This document shows, piece after piece, positions 41,461 through 52,453 of a stretch of 64,000 nucleotides of DNA. Position 1 is the first letter of the stretch; each line of letters begins with the position of its first letter. The notes below the pieces were generated by a model. That model saw only the letters and a program-made list of their open reading frames with translations, had not been told where the DNA came from and searched no databases. This DNA is from Ichthyophis bannanicus. Lineage: Eukaryota; Chordata; Amphibia; Gymnophiona; Ichthyophiidae. The stretch is from NCBI GenBank assembly GCA_033557465.1, contig CM066033.1, positions 386,329,289-386,393,288 of the forward strand, written 5' to 3'. A program made the translations under genes and the position numbers.

Positions 41461-41865
41461 AAGCCACATTTCCAGGGAGAATAGAATGGCCCTTATGGGG
41501 AGCATGGTGTAGATGTTCTTCATACTTGTGAGGACCTCTAGTGGCTGCTTATTGATCATGTTCTGCTAGCAAGAGAGGAGGGGATCAGTCCCAGTTATTA
41601 GCAAGATGTCAACAGTTTGGATGGCTGACTGTTACTGTATAGGAGAAAACTGTATTCTGAATAGTTTTATTATGACTCTCTTTACTTTGTGTTTGCAGCA
41701 GTGAGCTGGTACAATAAAGTTCTTTGGCTGTGATGATGTGGAGAAAACCAGAGGGAGCATTTAATGGCAGACAGCAGCCCCATGGGCAACAGTAAGTGGA
41801 GTGCTACAAATTGCAAGCTGACCACGGAAGCAGGGATGGAAACTCATAAGACATAAGATAAGAAC
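41461..41865. other. Intergenic, nothing recognised
   Basis: No repeat or gene that I can support. Confidence 0.4.
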
Positions 41866-42915
41866 ATAACATAAGATATGCCATACTGGGTCAGACCAAG
41901 GTCCATCAAGCCCAGTATTCTGTTTCCAGCAGTGGCCAATCTAGGTCATATGTACCTAACAGTTTCCCCAAGAGACACAAGTTCCACAATGCTTGTACTG
42001 GGTCAAGCATTGATATCTTCGGTCACTTCTTAATAATGGTTTATGGACCTTTCCTCCAGGAACTTGTCCAAACCTTTTTTTAACCCAGCTACACTAACAG
42101 CCTTTACTACATCCTCCGGTAACAAATTCCAGAGTTTGATTACACGTTGAGTGAAAAAATATTTTCTTTTATTAGTCTTAAATAGTTTACCCTGTAGCTT
42201 CATTGCATGTCCCCTAGTCTTTCTATATTCTGATAAGGTAAACAATCGATCTACGTTTACCCGTTCCACTCCGTTCATTAATTTATAGACTTCTATCATA
42301 TCTCCCCTTAGCCGTCTCTTTTCCAGGTTAAAGAGCCCTAACCTTTTTAGCCTTTCTTCATAGGAGTATCCTTCCATCCCCTTTACCATTTTGGTGGCTC
42401 TTCTCTGTACCTTTTCTAAAATCGCTATATCCTTTTTAAGATATGGCGACCAGAATTGCACACAGTATTCAAGGTGCGGTCTCACCATGGAACGATATAG
42501 AGGCATTATAATATCTTTTGTTTTATTTTCCATTCCTTTACTTATCATACCTAGCATTCTATTTGCTCTCTTGGCCGCCGCTGCACACTGGGCCGAGGGT
42601 TTTAACATGGTATCCACAATGACGCCTAAATCTTTTTTCTGGGTGGTGGTTCCTAATGTGGAACCTTGCATCGTGTAACCATAGTTTGGGTTGTTCTTCC
42701 CTAGGTGCATAACCTTGCACTTGTCCACATTAAATTTCATCTGCCATTTTGATGCCCAGTCTTCCACTTTATCAAGATCCTCTTGCAATTTTTCACAATC
42801 CTCTTGGGTTTTAACAACTTTAAATAGTTTTGTGTCATCTGCAAATTTGATAACCTCACTCGTTATTCCACTTTCCAGGTCATTTATGAATATGTCAAAA
42901 AGCAGCGGACCCAAG
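41866..42915 (-). mobile_element. CR1-like LINE 3' fragment, well preserved
   Basis: A 5'-truncated CR1 whose 3' end (CATAAGACATAAGATAAGAACATAAC on the + strand, about 41847-41880) leads into the 3' UTR and the final 300 codons of ORF2. It begins at 42915 (AGCAGCGGACCCAAG) right after the RT 'FADD' region. It is the best-preserved CR1 copy in the window. Confidence 0.88.
42030..42915 (-). pseudogene. CR1 ORF2 C-terminal part (RT end)
   Basis: The open frame carries 'KFADDTKLF' (catalytic FADD), '[20 protein letters not shown]', 'KKDLGVIVD', '[19 protein letters not shown]', '[16 protein letters not shown]', '[20 protein letters not shown]', and the end '[18 protein letters not shown]'. These are textbook CR1 motifs. 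The first RT motifs and endonuclease are absent through 5' truncation, so it is inactive although the retained part has no stop. A few N-terminal codons before 42915 are chance readthrough. Confidence 0.92.
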
Positions 42916-43103
42916 TAGGGTTGGCAACTTTTTGAAAGAGAAAAAATGGCCAACTGTGGCTAGCCATGCTCACCCTGTCCTGCCCTGCCCCGCCCTGCCC
43001 TGCCCCCTGTCCCAAAAAATAATTGCAGAGAGGATAATGTGCAAACTGAACAAGAAAGATTGTTACACACAGGGGCGGCCCAAGAGGGGTGCAGGTCCAT
43101 GTG

Positions 43104-43530
43104 CGGAGATTTGGTGTGGGGCCTCATTTGCATAAGTGGCATTATTTGCATAAATATTTGCATAATGTTACCATACACCAACTTTTAGTAAGCATGTCTC
43201 TTAATGAGTGTATGGATAAAGAAAGGCTAAAAGATTTCTACATTACTATAATCCAGTGCCAACCGTCAGGCACATTAGGAACTACTACAAACTCGGAGAC
43301 TCGCTGCGGGGCCTCATTTGCATAAGGGACCTCATTTGCATAAATATTTGCATAATGTTACCATACACTAACTTTTAGAAAACATGCCTCTTCATGAGTG
43401 TATGGATAAGGAAAGACTAAAACGTTTCTACATTACTATATTCCAGTGCCAACCGCCAGGCACATTAGGAACTACTACAAACACTGCCCATTTAGAACCC
43501 ATAGCAAACCCGCCGTATCCTGACAGCATT
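43104..43530 (+). repeat. Tandem partial duplication of the hAT left region
   Basis: 43104-43294 and 43295-about 43490 are two copies of the same segment (from GGAGAnTyGsTGyGGGGCCTC through CATTAGGAACTACTACAAAC). The second is closer to copy 1 of the element than the first. It doubles the octamer trio. Confidence 0.85.
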
Positions 43531-43640
43531 ACCAGGACTCACAAAGCACCATACCCTACCTATCAAGAGGCAACACTGCAAATATTAAACCAATACATTT
43601 CAGAGAATACTGGGGAAAGAGAACAAGTGGCAATATCACT

Positions 43641-43984
43641 TGACATGGACTCCTCACTTGACATGTCTCCTGATCTGGATCCTCCACCTGAGGTTCCCCC
43701 AACATGTCCCCTGACATCCATGCTCCCCTCTGGATAACCCCTCCTGACATTAGCTACCCCAGTCTACAACACTCCTCCCCCACCCCCCAATCCCATCTGC
43801 AGCTCTTACCGGGGAGCAGGAGTGATCTCCGCTTACTCCTGCTCATGTTGGCCCTGGGTTCCAAAATGGCACCTCTGACCCCCAGCTAGTACCACAGCAG
43901 GGAGTCACAGGCGCCATGTATGCTGCTAGATTGGCACTTACACATGTAGTGACCAGTGCTTAGCATGTGTGAAGTCCTGAGTGC
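43641..43984. other. Segment between hAT sequence and L2 start
   Basis: The stretch begins with CTTGACATGGACTCCTCACTTGACATG, a short internal duplication, and is not found in copy 1. It could be the 5' UTR of the inserted L2 or a separate insertion; I cannot decide. Confidence 0.35.
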
Positions 43985-45226
43985 TGCTGCTCTTTTTTTT
44001 AAAGCATTTTTTTTGTGAGATCGAGGTTTCCATTGTACATGTTGACAAATTTCACGAACACTATCAGCACTATCGTTCTTCAGTTCACCAGGCCAAACTA
44101 TCATACTTTTCTGATCGCATCGCTACTGCTCCCAGTCCCTCCAGACGGCTCTTTTCTGTGCTCAGATCCCTTACCTCATTCCAATCTGGCCCTTCCCCTG
44201 CTCCCCCCATCCTACCCTCACCCCTACCCAACTGGCTTTGTTTTTTGCAACTAAGATTCTGGACCTGCGTGCTATCCTTCCCTTCTATCCCCCCGTCTAT
44301 CCTCTCCCCCTCCTCCCTCCTCCATTCCCTCCCCTCAGCCTCCTTTTTCACATAGCTGGTCCGCCTTCCATCCAATTACCACCTCGGAGCTTATAAGATC
44401 CATTTCCGTAGCTCACAAGACCACATGCCCTTTTGACCCTATCCCTTCCGACTGGCTTCTTGAACCTTCCCTCGCTCTAGTGCCCCCCCCCCATTCTATC
44501 CAAGATCAACTCCTGTCTCTCCTCTGGAATCTTCCCCTCTCTCTGGAAGCATGCTGTAGTATGTCCCATCCTAAAGAAACCCTTCCTTGATCCCCTACTC
44601 CCAGCTCACTATCGCCCAGTCTCTAACCTTTCCTTTCTCACCAAGATTTTTATTTATTTATTTATTTACTACACACTTATATACCGCTACTTCCAGCGAT
44701 CAGCAGCAGTTCGATTCATCTTTGGGGGATTGTCAATCAAGACTTGGGGGGGGGGTGGTATATACATAGAACTGAGGTCACAGCACACATGGTTAGCGTC
44801 TTAGAGGATGAATTATACATTCTTACATCTATATATACATATTTACATATTTATTTATTTATTTATTTATTTAACATATATTTATAACCCGCAACTTCCA
44901 GAGTTCAGTTGCGGTTCACAATAAAACAACATACCACATAGCAAAAAGCTTAGTTTTACATCGAACATTTTTGTAACAATAAAAGTAATGGGTAACAGCT
45001 TGAACTAATGCAAAATAGCAAAACTGGCTTATTAAACTATGTACAAAAAACTATATACAGGTATATGTTGGGGGTACTCAGAGTTGGATCGTAGAGTTTA
45101 TAATAGCGTAATGTCTGTTAAATTTTTGGGATAAGTATTACTCTGTCATATTTTTAACCTTTATCTGAGTGTATCCAGGGGTTATCTATACATATAGCAG
45201 TTTTAAAACTCTTTCGCAGTTGATGG

Positions 45227-45924
45227 TCATAGCTGATTGTAATGACATCGGAATAGGTGGGTTTTTAGCTCCTTCCTGAATTTGGTGATGTCCTTGGTTA
45301 AACGCAGCTCACACGGGAGTTGATTCCAGATAGTTGGCGCAGAGAATGAGAAAGCTCTACGACTCGTACTTGTTTTCACTGTTCTGAAGTTGGTGGGGAC
45401 TTGCAGGGTGCCCGAGTTGATGGTTCTTCTATCCCTATTTGTAGGTTGTGTGCTGATAAGTGAGGATAGGAATGATGGGGATACGTTGTTTATTAGTTTG
45501 AAGGTGGTCACTAACATCTTGTATTGTATCCTAGCTGCAATTGGAAGCCAATGTAGCTATATTAAAATGGGGGTAATGTGTTCAGCAATGCTTGTTCCCA
45601 TTATGATCCTGGCTGTCACGTTTTGGGCCATCTGAAGGATATTTAGTGATTTTTTAGGCAGACCTTGTAAGATGGCATTACAGTAGTCTAGGTGCGGCAT
45701 AATGAGAGCTTGAGCTACCGACCGAAAATCACCGGGTTCTATTATTTTTCTTAGTGGTTGTATCACTCTAAGTTTATGGAAGATGGCTTTATTCGTTTTG
45801 CGTAGGTGTGACTCCATTTTTAGGTTGCAGTCGAGTGTGACTCCTAGATATTTGATTTCATTTTTTGTGTTGTACGTGTTGTTGCACAGAGTGATTGTAG
45901 GGGGGGGGGGGGTTGAAGTTTGGT
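45227..45924 (-). pseudogene. L2 ORF2 C-terminus, separated from RT by the DIRS
   Basis: Reads 'KYLGVTLDCNLKMESHLRKT', 'IMPHLDYCNAILQGLPKK', 'LQMAQNVTARIIMGTS', 'LHWLPIAARIQYKMLVTTFK', 'FSFSAPTIWNQLPCELR' and ends with 'FRKELKTHLFRC'. This is the standard L2 C-terminal region, continuous with the RT at 51499 if the DIRS is left out. One frame change is seen near 45540. Confidence 0.88.
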
Positions 45925-46090
45925 ATCTCCAGGAACAAGCAGGAATAAGTCCTCACTTATGGGTACGTCGGAACCGACGGAGCCTGCGCGGGAAAGCTCC
46001 CCAGCTTCCCAGAAAGGAAGCTTTTGGGGCCTCCCACTGCACATGCGCGCTGCCTTCCCGCCTTCCTGACCAGCTCTCCTCAGTTTCTCT
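45925..46090 (+). repeat. DIRS left terminal repeat
   Basis: Inverted relative to 51300-51480. Shared blocks include CACTTATGGGTACGTCGGAA / TTCCGACGTACCCATAAGTG and the AGCTCCCCAGCTTCCCAGAA block. Also present at 8004. Confidence 0.9.
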
Positions 46091-46307
46091 TTTTTCCGCG
46101 GAGCCAGCAGGTCGTGTTCCTGTCACCGCTGAAGAAATTGTTATTTTAGTTTCTTTCTTTAGACCGCGTACCTGCCTTCCCTATACCGAAACCAGTACCG
46201 CCGGTCTCTCTTTTCTTTTCTTTCTTAAAAAAAAAAAAAAAAAGCTTTTATTTTTTAGCACAACTTGGTGACTTCTGTTAGGCCTCAGGCCTACACAAAA
46301 TCTCCTC

Positions 46308-48128
46308 ATGGAGAAACCAGCTTCTGGTTTCAAGAAGTGTACCAAGTGTAGTGCTGTTATTTCTGTTACAGACACCCATGACTGGTGTCTTAAATGTTTG
46401 GGGCCTGACCACTCCATTCCGGACTGCCCATCCTGCTCCCAGATGTCTAAACGTGGTTTGCAGAACCGGGCCAACAAATTCCATGTGCTGTTTGCTTCAG
46501 ATAATCCAGCATCACAGTCATCCAGGTCTTCCTCTCCGGATGGATCTCAGGTAACCAAACCTTCTTCGGGCAGGTCCTCAAAGAGCAAATCTCCTTCAAA
46601 GCATCGAGAGGCTCTCAATTTTGAATCTGAGGACCATGCCCCAGCCAAACAACCCCGGCGGGAAGCTTTGGCTTCCAAAGCACCATCTATGGGGTTACAG
46701 GTTGACATCGATGGCACGGCCTCGACCGATCACCTGTTAGACTGCTCTGGGGTACCGGCCCATGCCGGTACCGACATCCAGGCAGCAGTGGCGTCTATGG
46801 ACAATACTGTTCAGACCATGCAGCAGGCCATCCTGGCTTTCATTAAGGCTGCAACGCCCTCGGTACCGCATCCAGCGGTTCCGGGTCCGGTTCCGGTATT
46901 GGCTTCCATACCGGAACCGAGGCCATCGTCTTCCAAACGCAGATCGGTGCATGCCGGATCCGGGTTTTCACCCGATACCGATCCCATGCCCGGTACGCCC
47001 GATGTCGATACCGACCGGTATGTGTATCGTGCATTGGAAGCGAATAGAGGATACTCTGATTCCTCTGAGGATTTTGACTCCTCTGATGACTCTGATGAGC
47101 TCTCTCTTGTTCTTCCTGAAGAGCCTTCTTCCCCAAAGAGGAGAATGTCTCCACCAGAGGATTTGTCCTTTCAAGACTTCATTATAGAAGTAGCTAAAGG
47201 ACTTTCTATTACTACATCCTCTGAGAAAGAACCTAGATCAAAGAAATTGGATATTTTAGGATACCCTAAGGTTCCTAAAGAGGCAGTTACCCTGCCTATC
47301 CATGAAATCCTTCAAGAACACTTGATGGACTTATGGGAGGCTCCTCTAACATTGTCTCCTCATTCTCGTAGGTTGGACATCATGTACCGGGTCCCTCCTT
47401 CTCCTGGTTTTCAAAAAACTCAGCTGCCTCACCATTCCATTGTGGTGAAGTCTGCGCTGAAAAAGATTAAGAGTACCAAAAGGCACTCTTCTACCCCTCC
47501 AGGGCGAGAATGTAAGACCCTAGACTCTTTTGGTAGGAAAATCTTCCAGGCTAGTATGCTTATAGCCAGGATTAATTCATACAGTCTGTATATGGGCATG
47601 TTTCTAAGGGAACTTGCCCTAAAGGTAAAGCATTTTGCCCCCTTTATCCCTGAAGATAGAAAGGAGGAGTTCATTTCTTTAGTGAAACAGCTTCTAGATG
47701 TTTCTAAGTTCTCCAACAGAGCAGCCTTTGATTCCTTTGAGGGTGCCGGTAGAGCTTCGGGCATTGCCATTGCAGCCCGACGACTTGCTTGGCTCCAGGC
47801 CTCTGACCTAGAACCCTGGGTCCTGGATGGCTTACGGAATCTTCCCTGTACAGGTGAGAACTTATTTGGTAAAGACTGGCAAATTAAAGCCACTCAAATG
47901 GACGCAGAAAATGCTACCTTAGATAGACTTTCTAAGTCTACCTCTACTCCTGCCAAGAAAAAGTCTTTCAAGAGGCCTTACTACAAGAAGGCCAGATTTT
48001 CCACAAATACTGGCCAACAATCTTCTCAGCCTCGCTTTGCTGCTAAACGTCAGCAGCCTAAACAGGCAAGGTCAAAGCCTGCAGTGTCTGCCACTCCTCA
48101 GCAGGCTCAACCCCCTCAGGGGTTTTGA
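46308..48128 (+). CDS. DIRS gag-like protein, intact
   Basis: 606 codons from ATG at 46308. The N-terminus has a Cys/His cluster (C11, C14, H24, C27, C30, H35, C40, C43) that could bind zinc. A Ser/Pro-rich linker (60-270) with acidic blocks follows. The conserved core includes 'VPKEAVTLPIHEILQEHLM', 'MYRVPPSPGFQKTQLPHHS' and 'ASMLIARINSYSLYMGMFLR'. The C-terminus is Lys/Arg/Gln-rich, ending with 'QQAQPPQGF'. Presumed structural RNA-binding protein of the element. It overlaps the start of pol by about 90 nt in another frame. No stop or frameshift. Confidence 0.9.
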   Translation: MEKPASGFKKCTKCSAVISVTDTHDWCLKCLGPDHSIPDCPSCSQMSKRGLQNRANKFHVLFASDNPASQSSRSSSPDGSQVTKPSSGRSSKSKSPSKHREALNFESEDHAPAKQPRREALASKAPSMGLQVDIDGTASTDHLLDCSGVPAHAGTDIQAAVASMDNTVQTMQQAILAFIKAATPSVPHPAVPGPVPVLASIPEPRPSSSKRRSVHAGSGFSPDTDPMPGTPDVDTDRYVYRALEANRGYSDSSEDFDSSDDSDELSLVLPEEPSSPKRRMSPPEDLSFQDFIIEVAKGLSITTSSEKEPRSKKLDILGYPKVPKEAVTLPIHEILQEHLMDLWEAPLTLSPHSRRLDIMYRVPPSPGFQKTQLPHHSIVVKSALKKIKSTKRHSSTPPGRECKTLDSFGRKIFQASMLIARINSYSLYMGMFLRELALKVKHFAPFIPEDRKEEFISLVKQLLDVSKFSNRAAFDSFEGAGRASGIAIAARRLAWLQASDLEPWVLDGLRNLPCTGENLFGKDWQIKATQMDAENATLDRLSKSTSTPAKKKSFKRPYYKKARFSTNTGQQSSQPRFAAKRQQPKQARSKPAVSATPQQAQPPQGF

Positions 48129-49927
48129 CTTGCCCCTAGAGAACTTAACCTTTCTGGCTCTAGAACAACCAGAGCCCCTCACCATTCCCGGAAGGTTAGC
48201 TCACTTTGCTCCCAGATGGGGGCAAATTACATCAGAGCAATGGACCCTCTCTATCATCAGAGAGGGCTACAAACTTTATTTTTCCAACCTTCCTCCATAT
48301 ACCATGGTGAGGCACTTCAATTCTCCCCCATCTCTCCTGGGCCTGTTGGGTCAGGAAGTCTCTTCTCTCCTTGCCCAAGGGGCAATAGAAGAGGTTCCTC
48401 TTCTTCAACAAGGGACAGGATTCTACTCCCCTTATTTTCTCATACCGAAGAAGACAGGGGGATTCAGACCTATCCTAGATCTGAGAGAATTGAACAAATT
48501 TCTGTACAAGGAGAAATTCAAAATGCTTTCTCTGGGCATTCTCCTTCCATACCTTCAGAGTCAGGATTGGCTTTGTTCTCTAGATCTCAAGGATGCGTAC
48601 ACACATATACTCATCCACCCATCCCACAGAAAATATCTAAGATTTCTGTTTCAGGGAAAACATTTCCAGTACAGAGTACTTCCCTTCGGTCTAGCCTCTG
48701 CTCCAAGAGTGTTCACCAAATGCATGGCAGTTGTTGCCGCATTTCTAAGAGGTCTGGGAATTTTTGTATTCCCATATCTAGACGACTGGCTCATCCGAGC
48801 TCCATCTCAGTCAGAGGCCCAGATTTCCCTGGACCGCACAAGGCACATTCTGCAGTATCTGGGACTGGTGGTAAACCTTCCCAAGTCTCAACTTATCCCT
48901 ACTCAGTCTCTGGAATTCATAGGGGCCCAGTTGGACACCACCACTGCAAGGGCCTACCTACCTCAAGTCCGGGGCCAACGTCTGGTGTGCTTGGCCTCCC
49001 AAGCTCAGTCCAGCAGTCACTTGACAGCCAGAGAAATGCTGCGACTTCTGGGCCACATGGCCTCCACGGTACACGTGGTGCCCTACGCTCGTCTTCATAT
49101 GAGAGCAGCTCAATGGACCTTGGCCACCCAGTGGACTCAAGCATCAGGAGCGCTCTCCGACCAAATACTCACCTCAAAGCGTCTGTTTTGGTCCCTCCAA
49201 TGGTGGATGTCCACCAAGAATCTGTTGTTGGGGGCCCCCTTCCAACCTTTGTTGCCCCAAGCAACCCTCACAACAGATGCCTCCCAAACAGGGTGGGGAG
49301 CCCATCTTCAACACCTCTCCACTCAGGGTGCTTGGTCTCCACAAGAGACCACCCTTCACATCAACCTCCTGGAACTGCGAGCAATCTTCTTTGCCCTCAA
49401 AGTCTTCCATACCCTCCTTGTCAACCTGACCGTCCTAGTCCATACAGACAATCAGGTGGCCATGTTCTACATAAACAAACACTTGCAACGAAGCTCTCAG
49501 ATTATGGGCCTTCGCCAGAGAGCATCAAATTCATCTTCTGGCAGTGTATCTTCCAGGGGTTCAAAACTCTCGGGCAGACAGACTCAGTCGAGTTCTGCTT
49601 CCACACGAATGGTCCCTACACAGGGACCAGATACGCAGAATCTTTCAGGAATGGGGGACCCCGGACATAGACCTCTTTGCAAGTCTGTGGAATGCCAAAC
49701 TTCCCCGGTTCTGTTCCAGGACTCCGTGTCAGGGAGCTCAGGCCAACGACGCCTTTCTCCTGCATTGGGGTCAGGAATTCCTATATGCCTTTCCACCCAT
49801 TCCTTTGATTCCCAAGACTCTGTTCAAACTCCAGAGGGATCACGGGTCGATGATCCTCATAGCTCCACGCTGGCCACGCCAAGTGTGGTTCCCTCTACTT
49901 CTGCATCTCTCACAGGGACCCTCCTAG
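48037..49927 (+). pseudogene. DIRS reverse transcriptase / RNase H
   Basis: RT motifs read cleanly: 'YFLIPKKTGGFRPILDLREL' (about 48435-48495), 'CSLDLKDAYTHILIHP' (48577), 'LPFGLASAPRVFTK' (48680) and the catalytic 'FPYLDDWLIRA' (48769). RNase H follows: 'TLTTDASQTGWGAHL' (49267), 'INLLELRAI' (49360), 'HTDNQVAMFYINK' (49441). About 22 bp present in the 8004-13014 copy (the KQGGTGS-coding part) is deleted at about 49472. The true continuation ('MYLPGVQNSRADRLSRVLL', 49544-49927) is therefore out of frame, which inactivates this copy. Confidence 0.92.
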
Positions 49928-51038
49928 ACCCTGGGAGCTGCTCCAGACCTTCTGTCTCAGGAGGAGGGGACTTTGTGGCACCCAAACCCCAAGTCCCTAC
50001 ACCTCAGAGCTTGGTTACTGAAGGCCTAAGCCTTCATGACTTCAATCTTTCTCAACCTGTGCAAGATATCCTGCATGCCTCTAGGAAACCTTCCACGAGG
50101 CGTTCCTATGCTTTCAAATGGTGTGCTCAGCAGGGTCTTGACCCTCTAGCACTTCCTTTGAATTCTCTACTAGACTATCTCCTGCATCTTTCTAATGCAG
50201 GCCTCAAGACGAATTCAGTAAGAGTCCATTTGAGTGCTATTGCAGCATCCTTAAAACCTATAAATGGACGACCTGTCTCCTCTCATCCTCTTATTGCAAG
50301 ATTCATGAGAGGCCTGACTCTAACCAAACCTCCCATTCAACCTCCTCCGGTAGCATGGGACTTAAACCTGGTTCTGGGTCAGCTGATGAAGCCACCCTTT
50401 GAACCGTTGGTCTCTACCTCCTTGAAATTTCTTTCCTGGAAGGTCTTTTTCCTTATTGCAGTCACTTCGGCTCGCCGCATCAGTGAACTACAGGCCTTAG
50501 TGGCTCATCCACCTTATACTAGGTTTCATCATGATAAGGTGGTCCTTAGGACGAATCCCCACTTTATGCCCAAAGTGGTCTCGCCTTTTCATCTTAATCA
50601 AGAGGTATATCTACCTGTCTTTTTCCCGGCTCCTCATGCATCCAGTGCAGAGAGGAACCTTCATACTCTAGACTGTAAAAGAGCTCTCGCCTTTTACCTC
50701 AACCACATCGAAAGTCTTCCCAACTTTTTGTGGCTTTTGATCCTTCTCATTTGGGACTTCCAGTCTCAAAACGTACACTTTCCAATTGGATTGCTCAGTG
50801 TATTTCCTTTGCTTACCAGAGTAAAAACATTTCTCTGGAAGGCCATGTCACAGCTCACAATGTGAGAGCCATGGCCACTTCTATGGCTCATCTTCACTCT
50901 GTATCCATAGATCAGATCTGTCGAGCAGCCACCTGGGCCTCGGTTCATACCTTCACAGCCCATTACTGTTTGGACAAGGACTCCCGCCGGGATGCCTTGT
51001 TTGGTCAGGCTGTCCTCAAACACCTGTTCCATACTTGA
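49900..51038 (+). pseudogene. DIRS tyrosine recombinase
   Basis: Starts in the frame that reads 'GLSLHDFNLSQPVQDILHAS' (about 50023). The core-binding part has 'TRRSYAFKWCAQQGLDPLAL' and 'NSVRVHLSAIAASL', and the first catalytic arginine is in 'TSARRISELQALVAH' (50464). After 'CKRALAFYLN' a frameshift (50700-50740) moves the sequence to the frame reading 'FDPSHLGLPVSKRTLSNW', 'TAHNVRAMATSMAH' (His-x-x-Arg, 50853) and 'HTFTAHYCLDKD' (nucleophile Tyr, 50946). All four catalytic residues are visible, but a single protein cannot be made. Confidence 0.88.
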
Positions 51039-51135
51039 ACAACTCCTGCCCACCTTCCCTGGAATGATGCCTGAGATCCATACGAAGATGGTGAACCCTT
51101 GGGAGGGGATCTCCCAGGCATCTTAGCTAGGGAGT

Positions 51136-51231
51136 CCCCATAAGTGAGGACTTATTCCTGCTTGTTCCTGGAGATAGCACAGTTACTTACCTGTAACAGG
51201 TGATCTCTGGGAACAGCAGGAATTAGTCCTC
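51136..51231. repeat. DIRS internal complementary region
   Basis: Back-to-back complements of both element ends: CCATAAGTGAGGACTTATTC...CCTGGAGATA pairs with the left end, and GCACAGTTACTTACCTGTAA...TTAGTCCTCAC pairs with the right end. The junction at about 51176 marks the joined termini of the circular intermediate. Confidence 0.93.
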
Positions 51232-51498
51232 ACAACCCACCCACCTCCCCTAGGAGTTGTATCTTCTATCTATCTTCCTTTCCTCTCTCTATTGTCTCAG
51301 CTATAAACTCGAACTGAGGAGAGTTGGTCAGGAAGGCGGGAAGGCAGCGCGCATGTGCAGTGGGAGGCCCCTAAAGCTTCCTTTCTGGGAAGCTGGGGAG
51401 CTTTCCCGCGCAGGCTCCGTCGGTTCCGACGTACCCATAAGTGAGGACTAATTCCTGCTGTTCCCAGAGAACACCTGTTACAGGTAAGTAACTGTGCT

Positions 51499-52403
51499 TT
51501 ACTGGATATATACATGACTTCTGTTTTCTTATGGTTAATTGTCATGTTGTTTTTCTGTAGCCATCTTAACATCTCATCCAGGCAATTTTCGAGCAGTTTA
51601 TATTGAGGGTCCGCGGTATCTAGTTGTGTGTAAAGCATAATATCATCTGCATAGGTGTGGTATTTGATATTATGCCTTTTGAAAATGTCACAGAGGGGTT
51701 GCATGTAAATGTTGAACAGTAGTGCCGAGAGGGCCGAACCCTGGGGTATGCCCTGCGTTTGAGAGAAAGGTTCAGCTTTCTCATCATTGAATTGTACTTG
51801 TGGCCTTCTGTTCGTTATGTATGAGGAGAACCATTTGAGGGGGGTTCCCCCAATTCCTATAGATTCCAGTTTGTTAAGGAGGATCCCATGGTGTACAGTG
51901 TCAAAGGCGGCAGAGATGTCAATGAAAATGAGTATAAACATTTTCTTTCTGTCTTCTAGACCTTTGAGGAGGTTGTTCATTAGCGCTATCAAAAGTGTCT
52001 CAACTCCATGATTTCTTCTGAACCCGTATTGCTGTTTATCTAGGGTATCACAGTCATCAAGGTGTTCTTGAAGTTGTATGAGCACTGCTTTTTCAATGAT
52101 CTTTGCGAGGAATGAAATGCTGGAGATGGGGCGGTATGATGTCGGATCTTCCTTATTGAGCGAGTTGTTCTTTAGGATTGGCCTTATTATAGATTGCTTC
52201 AGTTGGTCAGGCATTATTCCTTGACTTAGTGACTGGTTTACGATGTGGGATATTTGCTGGTTGATCTCTTTTTTTGCTGCTTTGATCCATGCCGTTGGGC
52301 AGGGGTCGAGTGGGGAGGTGGTGGTATTTATGGAGGTTCGTATGTTGATGGTTTGTTGCATATCGATGTTGCGGAAAATATTCCATGCCTGTTTATGCTC
52401 CAT
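51499..52403 (-). pseudogene. L2 reverse transcriptase domain
   Basis: Open from 52403: 'QSIIRPILKNNSLNKEDPTS', 'YRPISSISFLAKIIEKAV', 'QQYGFRRNHGVETLLIAL', 'IFIDISAAFDTVHHGILL', 'GIPQGSALSALLFNIYM' and the catalytic 'YHTYADDIMLYTQ'. Catalytic aspartates are present. It ends at 'EVMYIS', where the DIRS right end begins at 51498. The frame is offset by one from the endonuclease ORF; the shift lies near 52455-52475. Confidence 0.9.
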
Positions 52404-52453
52404 CTCTGTTCCTTGGCATGGTGTGTCTATATAGAGAGTGGGGTTGGTGGTAG

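Larger units (their letters stand above)
45925..51498 (+). mobile_element. DIRS retrotransposon, structurally complete
   Basis: A 5.57-kb element with a left terminal repeat from TATCTCCAGGAACAAGCAGG (45925) to about 46090 and an inverted right repeat from about 51300 to 51498 (ending GGTAAGTAACTGTGCT). It carries gag, RT/RNase H and tyrosine recombinase in that order, plus an internal complementary region at 51136-51231. There is no target duplication, as expected for tyrosine-recombinase integration. Damage: a small deletion in RNase H (about 49472) and a frameshift in the recombinase (about 50700-50740). Confidence 0.95.

Noticed and set aside
48037..50865. A single 942-residue DIRS polyprotein
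   Set aside because: The long frame joins RT/RNase H to recombinase through an out-of-frame middle part (after 49472), created by a deletion. The real RNase H end is in another frame.
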